This document shows, piece by piece, positions 5,233 through 9,217 of a DNA stretch of 9,217 nt; within the stretch, counting starts at the first letter, position 1, and each line of letters opens with the position of its first letter. Under the pieces are notes generated by a model. It worked only from the letters and a program-made list of their open reading frames with translations, was not told the origin of the DNA and ran no database searches. The position numbers were made by a program, and so were the translations under genes. Source of the DNA: Sedimentibacter sp. (GTDB lineage Bacteria > Bacillota > Clostridia > Tissierellales > Sedimentibacteraceae); NCBI GenBank assembly GCA_029256005.1, contig JAQSYS010000054.1:1-9217 (forward strand). The letters are read 5' to 3'.

Positions 5233-6994
5233 TATTCAGGGAATTGTTAGTTCAATAAATGGACCTGTTGTTAAAGGTCTCAATATGGGATCGTTTAAGG
5301 TACACGAAATGGTAACTGTCGGAAAACAAAAGCTTATTGGCGAAGTTGTTTCCATAGAAGGTGAGATTGCAACTGTACAAGTTTATGAAGAGACAGAAGG
5401 CTTGAAAGCAGGCGAAATCATTTATTCTACAGGGACACCGCTGTCAGTTACTTTAGGACCTGGAATGATTGGAAATATATTTGATGGTATTCAAAGACCA
5501 CTTGAAAAAATTCAAGATATGAGTAAGGATTTTATACCTGAAGGTATAGGATTACTATCACTTGATATGGAAAAAGCTTGGGATGTAACTGTAACTGTAA
5601 ATGTTGGTGATAAGCTAAACCCAGGTGATGTTTATGCTACAATTCAAGAAACTCATAGAATACTTCATAAAATGCTGGTTCCTTACAATGTTAAGGGAAC
5701 AGTAAAAAAGGCTCAGCCTAGTGGAAAATATACTTTAAATGATATAATAGTAGTATTAGAAAAAGATAATACTGAAACAGTTGAACTGACATTATGTACA
5801 AAATGGCCTGTTAGAAAACCTAGACCAATGAAAGAAAGACTTCCAATATACCGACCATTAATTACAGGTCAGAGAGTTATCGACTCTTTCTACCCTATAG
5901 CTAAGGGCGGTACAATAGGTCTTCCTGGAGGCTTTGGAACAGGAAAGACAGTTACACAGCATCAGTTGGCTAAATGGTCTGATGCAGATATAATTGTTTA
6001 TATTGGATGTGGGGAACGCGGTAATGAAATGACTGACGTTTTGGAAGAATTTCCAAAATTGATTGACCCAAGAACCAATAGACCTTTGATGGAAAGAACA
6101 GTCTTAATTGCTAACACATCTAATATGCCTGTTGCAGCACGTGAAGCTAGTATTTATACCGGTATCACAATGGCTGAGTATTATAGAGATATGGGCTATG
6201 ATGTTGCTATAATGGCTGATTCTACCTCAAGATGGGCAGAGGCACTAAGAGAAATCTCAGGACGTTTGGAAGAAATGCCTGCAGAGGAAGGTTATCCTGC
6301 ATATTTACCTTCAAGACTTGCTGAATTCTATGAAAGAGCCGGCTGTGTAAAAACATTAAACGGACAGGAAGCATCAATTACAATTATCGGTGCAGTTTCA
6401 CCTCCAGGTGGAGACTTCTCAGAACCTGTTACTGAAAACACAAAAAGATTCGTTTCAGGATTTTTGGCACTAGATAAAAAGCTTGCATATGCAAGACATT
6501 ATCCTGCAATAAACTATTTAACTAGTTACTCAGGGTATGTTGACATGCTTGCTGATTGGTATGAACAGAATGTTGCTTCTGACATGCTTGAATTGAGACA
6601 CAAAATGATTGTTCTTTTACAGGAAGATGAGAAATTAAATGAAATTGTTCAGCTGGTTGGAGAAGATGTACTTCCTAACGATCAAGCATTGGTTCTTGAA
6701 ACAGCAAGAATGATTAAAAAAGGATTTTTACAGCAAAATGCTCTTCACGCGGAAGACTCTTATGTAACATTAGAAAAACAATATAAGATGCTTAAATGTA
6801 TAGATAATTTCTATGAAGAAGCTTTGAAATGCGTTAAGATGGGAATTCCTATTTCTGTTATAAGAAAAGAATCAGTTATTCAGGATATAATGAAGATTAA
6901 GTATGACATTCCAAATGATAAATTAGAGTTGTTGGATGATTTAAACGAAAGAATCGTTAAAACATTCGCCGATTTGAGACTAAAGTATGAGTAG
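5225..6994 (+). CDS. ntpA: V-type ATP synthase catalytic subunit A
   Basis: The 589-residue protein is the nucleotide-hydrolysing (or ATP-making) subunit of the A3B3 head. Domains in order are an N-terminal beta-barrel (about 1-70, GIVSSINGPVVKG), the inserted bulge region specific to A subunits (about 110-190), the nucleotide-binding core and a C-terminal helical domain from about 440. The P-loop is GGFGTGKT at 235-242 with Lys241. GCGERGNEM contains the catalytic Glu264 and Arg265, and the Walker B strand ends at Asp332 (DVAIMADSTSRW). These sit three residues beyond the E. hirae equivalents (Lys238, Glu261, Arg262). The normal length shows that no intein is present. The start ATG overlaps the end of subunit E by 8 bases; a GTG at 5216 is less likely. 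All catalytic residues are intact. Confidence 0.98.
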   Translation: MTNIQGIVSSINGPVVKGLNMGSFKVHEMVTVGKQKLIGEVVSIEGEIATVQVYEETEGLKAGEIIYSTGTPLSVTLGPGMIGNIFDGIQRPLEKIQDMSKDFIPEGIGLLSLDMEKAWDVTVTVNVGDKLNPGDVYATIQETHRILHKMLVPYNVKGTVKKAQPSGKYTLNDIIVVLEKDNTETVELTLCTKWPVRKPRPMKERLPIYRPLITGQRVIDSFYPIAKGGTIGLPGGFGTGKTVTQHQLAKWSDADIIVYIGCGERGNEMTDVLEEFPKLIDPRTNRPLMERTVLIANTSNMPVAAREASIYTGITMAEYYRDMGYDVAIMADSTSRWAEALREISGRLEEMPAEEGYPAYLPSRLAEFYERAGCVKTLNGQEASITIIGAVSPPGGDFSEPVTENTKRFVSGFLALDKKLAYARHYPAINYLTSYSGYVDMLADWYEQNVASDMLELRHKMIVLLQEDEKLNEIVQLVGEDVLPNDQALVLETARMIKKGFLQQNALHAEDSYVTLEKQYKMLKCIDNFYEEALKCVKMGIPISVIRKESVIQDIMKIKYDIPNDKLELLDDLNERIVKTFADLRLKYE

Positions 6995-7005
6995 GGAGTG
7001 TTAAG

Positions 7006-8391
7006 ATGAAAAAAGAGTATTTAAAATTAGAAAAAATAGAAGGTCCCTTAATAGTACTTTCTGGTATTGTAGATGCTGCCTACGGTGAAGTAATTAACAT
7101 AAAAGTAGGCAATGAAGAAACTCGTAGCGGAAAGATAATTAAAATAGAAGGCGACAAGGTTATAGCACAGGTTTTTGAAGGTACTGCAGGTATTTCAACT
7201 GATAATGCATCTGTTAGTTTTACAGGCGAACCATTATCCATCCCACTTTCAAAAGAAATATTGGGAAGAACCTTTAATGGAGTAGGTCAACCTATTGATG
7301 GAGCATACCAGGTAATTTCAAAGGATAGAGAAAATATAAACGGAAGACCTATTAACCCTGTAGCAAGAAGATATCCTAAAAACTTTATTCAAACAGGTTT
7401 TTCTTCAATAGATGCTTTAATGACATTAATAAGAGGTCAAAAGCTTCCTATATTTTCAGGAAATGGTATGGCTCATAAGGAGCTTGCTGCTCAGCTGGTT
7501 AAGCAGGCAAAGATTAAAGGTGCTACTGCTGATAACTTTGCCGTTGTTTTCGGAGCCATGGGTGTTAGACATGATGATGCTGACTTTTTCAGAAGAAGCT
7601 TTGAAACAGCAGGTGTTTTGGACCACGTTGTAATGTATATCAATACAGCTGATGACCCAATCATCGAAAGAATTTCAGCTCCAAGATGTGCACTTACTGC
7701 TGCAGAATATTTAGCATTTAAGAATAATATGCACGTGGTTGTAGTTTTAACAGATATGACTTCTTATGCAGAAGCTCTTCGTGAGATTTCTTCAGCAAGA
7801 GAAGAAGTACCTTCACGTAAGGGATATCCGGGATATTTGTATTCTGACCTTTCAACTATTTATGAAAGAGCAGGTATGTTAAAGAGCTGTGAAGGTTCTA
7901 TAACGCTTATTCCTATATTAACAATGCCTAACGATGATATCACACATCCTATTCCTGACTTAACAGGCTTTATTACTGAAGGTCAGGTGGTTTTAAACAG
8001 AGAGCTTAACCAAAAGGGTGTTTATCCTCCTATTGATATACTTCCATCACTTTCACGTTTAATGAAGGACGGTATCGGAGCTGAATATACAAGAGAAGAC
8101 CATGCTGATTTACAAAGTCAGATTTATGCATCCTATTCTAAGGTTCAGGATATCAGAAGCTTGGCTCAAATTATCGGTGAAGATGATTTAAGTGATATAG
8201 ACAGATTGTATCTTGATTTCGGACGTGAATTAGAAGGTAAGTTTATAGCACAGGGTAAAAATGAGAACAGAAGCATTACAGAAACATTAGATTTAGGATG
8301 GCATATTTTATCTATTTTACCGGTTACTGAACTTGATCGTATGAAGTCAGAATTAATAGAGAAATATTACGATTACAGCAGGGAGAGATAG
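7006..8391 (+). CDS. ntpB: V-type ATP synthase regulatory subunit B
   Basis: The 461-residue non-catalytic partner of subunit A completes the hexameric head. An N-terminal barrel (about 1-70, beginning near KIEGPLIVLSGI) precedes the core. The P-loop position carries the degenerate SGNGMAHKELAAQ at about 151-163, as usual for B subunits (S.SGLPHNELAAQ type), so it does not hydrolyse ATP. SSAREEVPSRKGYPGYLYSD and YERAG are family signatures. SLSRLMKDGIG carries Arg351, matching the arginine finger (Arg350 in E. hirae) that reaches into the catalytic site of A. The start is preceded by AGGGAGTG at 6993-7000, which overlaps the stop codon of A. It ends 2 bases before the ATG of subunit D. Everything expected is present. 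Confidence 0.98.
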   Translation: MKKEYLKLEKIEGPLIVLSGIVDAAYGEVINIKVGNEETRSGKIIKIEGDKVIAQVFEGTAGISTDNASVSFTGEPLSIPLSKEILGRTFNGVGQPIDGAYQVISKDRENINGRPINPVARRYPKNFIQTGFSSIDALMTLIRGQKLPIFSGNGMAHKELAAQLVKQAKIKGATADNFAVVFGAMGVRHDDADFFRRSFETAGVLDHVVMYINTADDPIIERISAPRCALTAAEYLAFKNNMHVVVVLTDMTSYAEALREISSAREEVPSRKGYPGYLYSDLSTIYERAGMLKSCEGSITLIPILTMPNDDITHPIPDLTGFITEGQVVLNRELNQKGVYPPIDILPSLSRLMKDGIGAEYTREDHADLQSQIYASYSKVQDIRSLAQIIGEDDLSDIDRLYLDFGRELEGKFIAQGKNENRSITETLDLGWHILSILPVTELDRMKSELIEKYYDYSRER

Positions 8392-8393
8392 TT

Positions 8394-9008
8394 ATGGCAG
8401 TATTGGTTGCACCTACTAAATCGAACTTGATAAAAGCAAAGTCATCCTTGGTGCTTTCAAAAAAGGGATATGAGTTATTAGACAAAAAAAGAAATGTTCT
8501 TATTAAGGAAATGATGGTGTTTGTAAATAAGGCAAGATTAATGCACAATGAAATATATGAAGTGCTGGAAGATGCATACGGATTTTTGCAGAAAGCCAAT
8601 GTTACATTGGGTGTTAAAAATGTTGAGGATATGTCTTATAGTGTTCCTAATGAGGAGTCCTTTGACATCTTGTTAAAGAGTGTTATGGGTATAGATATTC
8701 CCACAATTAAACATAAACAAAATGAAGAATTTAGTCCTGCCTATGGTTTCTATAATTCCAATGAATCATTGGATGAAGCAAGAAAGAAATTCCAAATGGT
8801 GAAGGAAAAAATTTATGAATTAGCAGAAGTGGAAAACTCGGTTTTTAAGCTTGCTAAGGAAATAGAGAAAACAAAGAAAAGGACTAATGCTTTAAAATAT
8901 GTTCAAATTCCGAAATATAAAGAAATGGTTAAATATATAACTGAAGTTCTTGAGGAAAAAGAAAGAGAAGACTTCTTCAGACTTAAAAGACTTAAAGGTA
9001 AAAAATAA
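8394..9008 (+). CDS. ntpD: V-type ATP synthase subunit D (central shaft)
   Basis: The 204-residue protein is the rotating axle inside the A3B3 head, with the length usual for the family. It has the typical arrangement of two long antiparallel helices. The N-terminal one begins APTKSNLIKAKSSLVLSKKG and continues YELLDKKRNVLIKEMM, the conserved start of the family; the C-terminal one is about 125-204 and is rich in Lys and Glu. A short globular middle (about 75-120) binds subunit F. The ribosome binding site GGGAGAGA lies in the last codons of B, and the ATG follows the B stop by 2 bases. The last codons, Lys-Lys-stop, are A-rich and form part of the flank of the terminator. This is the last cistron of the operon. 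Confidence 0.96.
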   Translation: MAVLVAPTKSNLIKAKSSLVLSKKGYELLDKKRNVLIKEMMVFVNKARLMHNEIYEVLEDAYGFLQKANVTLGVKNVEDMSYSVPNEESFDILLKSVMGIDIPTIKHKQNEEFSPAYGFYNSNESLDEARKKFQMVKEKIYELAEVENSVFKLAKEIEKTKKRTNALKYVQIPKYKEMVKYITEVLEEKEREDFFRLKRLKGKK

Positions 9009-9041
9009 AAATGGCGCCATTGCGCCATTTTATTTTTTTTT
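9008..9041. terminator. Strong intrinsic terminator, probably bidirectional
   Basis: A perfect 10-bp stem, AAAATGGCGC (9008-9017) and GCGCCATTTT (9022-9031), encloses a 4-base CATT loop. It is followed on the plus strand by A and then nine T residues (9033-9041), a textbook terminator for the ATPase operon. On the minus strand the same stem is followed by a T-rich tail supplied by the final codons of subunit D, so it could also end transcription of the converging ribonuclease Z gene. Plus-strand function is well supported; minus-strand function is inference. Confidence 0.92.
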
Positions 9042-9055
9042 GTATTTTACATTAT

Positions 9056-9217
9056 TTAATGTTCATTTTTTAATGTTGTTGTCATTAAATCTTTACCAAT
9101 TTTAGTATTAGGGAATATAGCTTTTGCAAAATTTATAAACTCTTCAGGTCTAGACATTGAAGGGCTGAAATGTGTCAGCCACATCTCATATACTTCAGCT
9201 TCCTTAGCAATCAGAGC
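9056..9217 (-). CDS. rnz: Ribonuclease Z, C-terminal fragment
   Basis: The last 53 codons and stop of a minus-strand gene enter from the right edge. The reading frame gives ALIAKEAEVYEMWLTHFSPS, then MSRPEEFINFAKAIFPNTKI and GKDLMTTTLKNEH. The LTHFSPS motif followed by PEEF...A...FPNT.IG.D is the C-terminal signature of bacterial ribonuclease Z. The His of LTHFS corresponds to the last metal ligand of this metallo-beta-lactamase-fold endonuclease (His269 in the B. subtilis enzyme). The enzyme cleaves precursor tRNA 3' of the discriminator base in the cytoplasm. Most of the protein lies outside the window, so intactness cannot be judged. It converges on the ATPase operon and ends 14 bases from the shared terminator. 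No functional link to the ATPase is suggested. Confidence 0.85.
   Translation of the reverse strand, partial: ALIAKEAEVYEMWLTHFSPSMSRPEEFINFAKAIFPNTKIGKDLMTTTLKNEH

Larger units (their letters stand above)
433..9041 (+). other. Predicted nine-cistron A/V-type ATPase transcription unit
   Basis: From the predicted start near 433 to the terminator ending at 9041, the cistrons are small stalk gene, C, I, K, F, E, A, B, D. All share one strand. Gaps are mostly under 20 bases, and one pair (E and A) overlaps. The only larger gaps flank K (49 and 41 bases). No internal terminator hairpin was seen. The order places C before I and F before E, which differs from the F-I-K-E-C-G-A-B-D order known for the Enterococcus hirae ntp operon but is familiar from clostridial genomes. 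Cotranscription is inferred from spacing and boundaries. Confidence 0.8.

Noticed and set aside
5927..5950. P-loop of subunit A reads GGFGTGKT instead of the more familiar GPFGSGKT or GAFGCGKT
   Set aside because: The Gly and Lys/Thr core is intact and the variable positions differ commonly between lineages, so it is not a functional anomaly.
7456..7479. Degenerate P-loop in subunit B
   Set aside because: Loss of the Walker lysine pattern is normal for non-catalytic B subunits.
8324..8599. 91-codon minus-strand open frame across the B/D junction
   Set aside because: It is antisense to two well-conserved genes and matches no recognisable family; a shadow.
1..9217. Mobile elements, CRISPR arrays, tRNA or rRNA genes
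   Set aside because: No transposase, terminal inverted repeats, spaced palindromic repeats or RNA gene signatures were seen; base composition is uniform across the operon.

Overview
The window is a complete A/V-type (archaeal/vacuolar-type) rotary ATPase operon from an AT-rich, anaerobic, low-GC Gram-positive bacterium, most likely a member of the Clostridia or Tissierellia. The assignment rests on strong AGGAGG-type ribosome binding sites, AGA-rich and AT-rich codon use, a pyruvate:ferredoxin oxidoreductase next door, and the clostridial subunit order. The genus cannot be fixed from the sequence alone.

Layout. At 1-67 on the minus strand lies the first 22 codons of a pyruvate:ferredoxin (flavodoxin) oxidoreductase gene, which runs out of the window. 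A divergent, very AT-rich spacer of about 400 bp follows. It holds a convincing sigma-A-type promoter for the ATPase operon (398-426), a perfect 10-bp tandem repeat just upstream of its -35 box, and a weaker candidate promoter for the oxidoreductase. Nine ATPase cistrons follow on the plus strand: a small peripheral-stalk-like gene with a broken frame (468-715), then subunits C, I, K, F, E, A, B and D. They end at a strong hairpin terminator (9008-9041). On the far side, converging on the same terminator, is the 3' end of a ribonuclease Z gene (9056-9217, minus).

How the genes work together. A and B form the hexameric catalytic head. D and F form the central shaft, and C (the d-type socket) couples that shaft to the ring of K proteolipids. 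I is the membrane stator with the two half-channels. E and the small first gene product should form the peripheral stalks. The catalytic residues expected of A, the arginine finger of B, both essential arginines of I and the ion-binding glutamate of K are all visible, so the machine looks functional apart from the first gene. K lacks the glutamine and serine/threonine ligands usual in Na+ rings, which favours proton coupling (inference).

Points of interest. (1) The first cistron needs a single -1 frameshift, or one restored base, to be read through. (2) Subunit K carries an N-terminal extension of about 62 residues that resembles a removable leader in front of an ordinary single-hairpin c subunit. 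(3) Helically phased short repeats lie upstream of the operon promoter. I see no wholly new system here: this is a well-known complex with some unusual local details.
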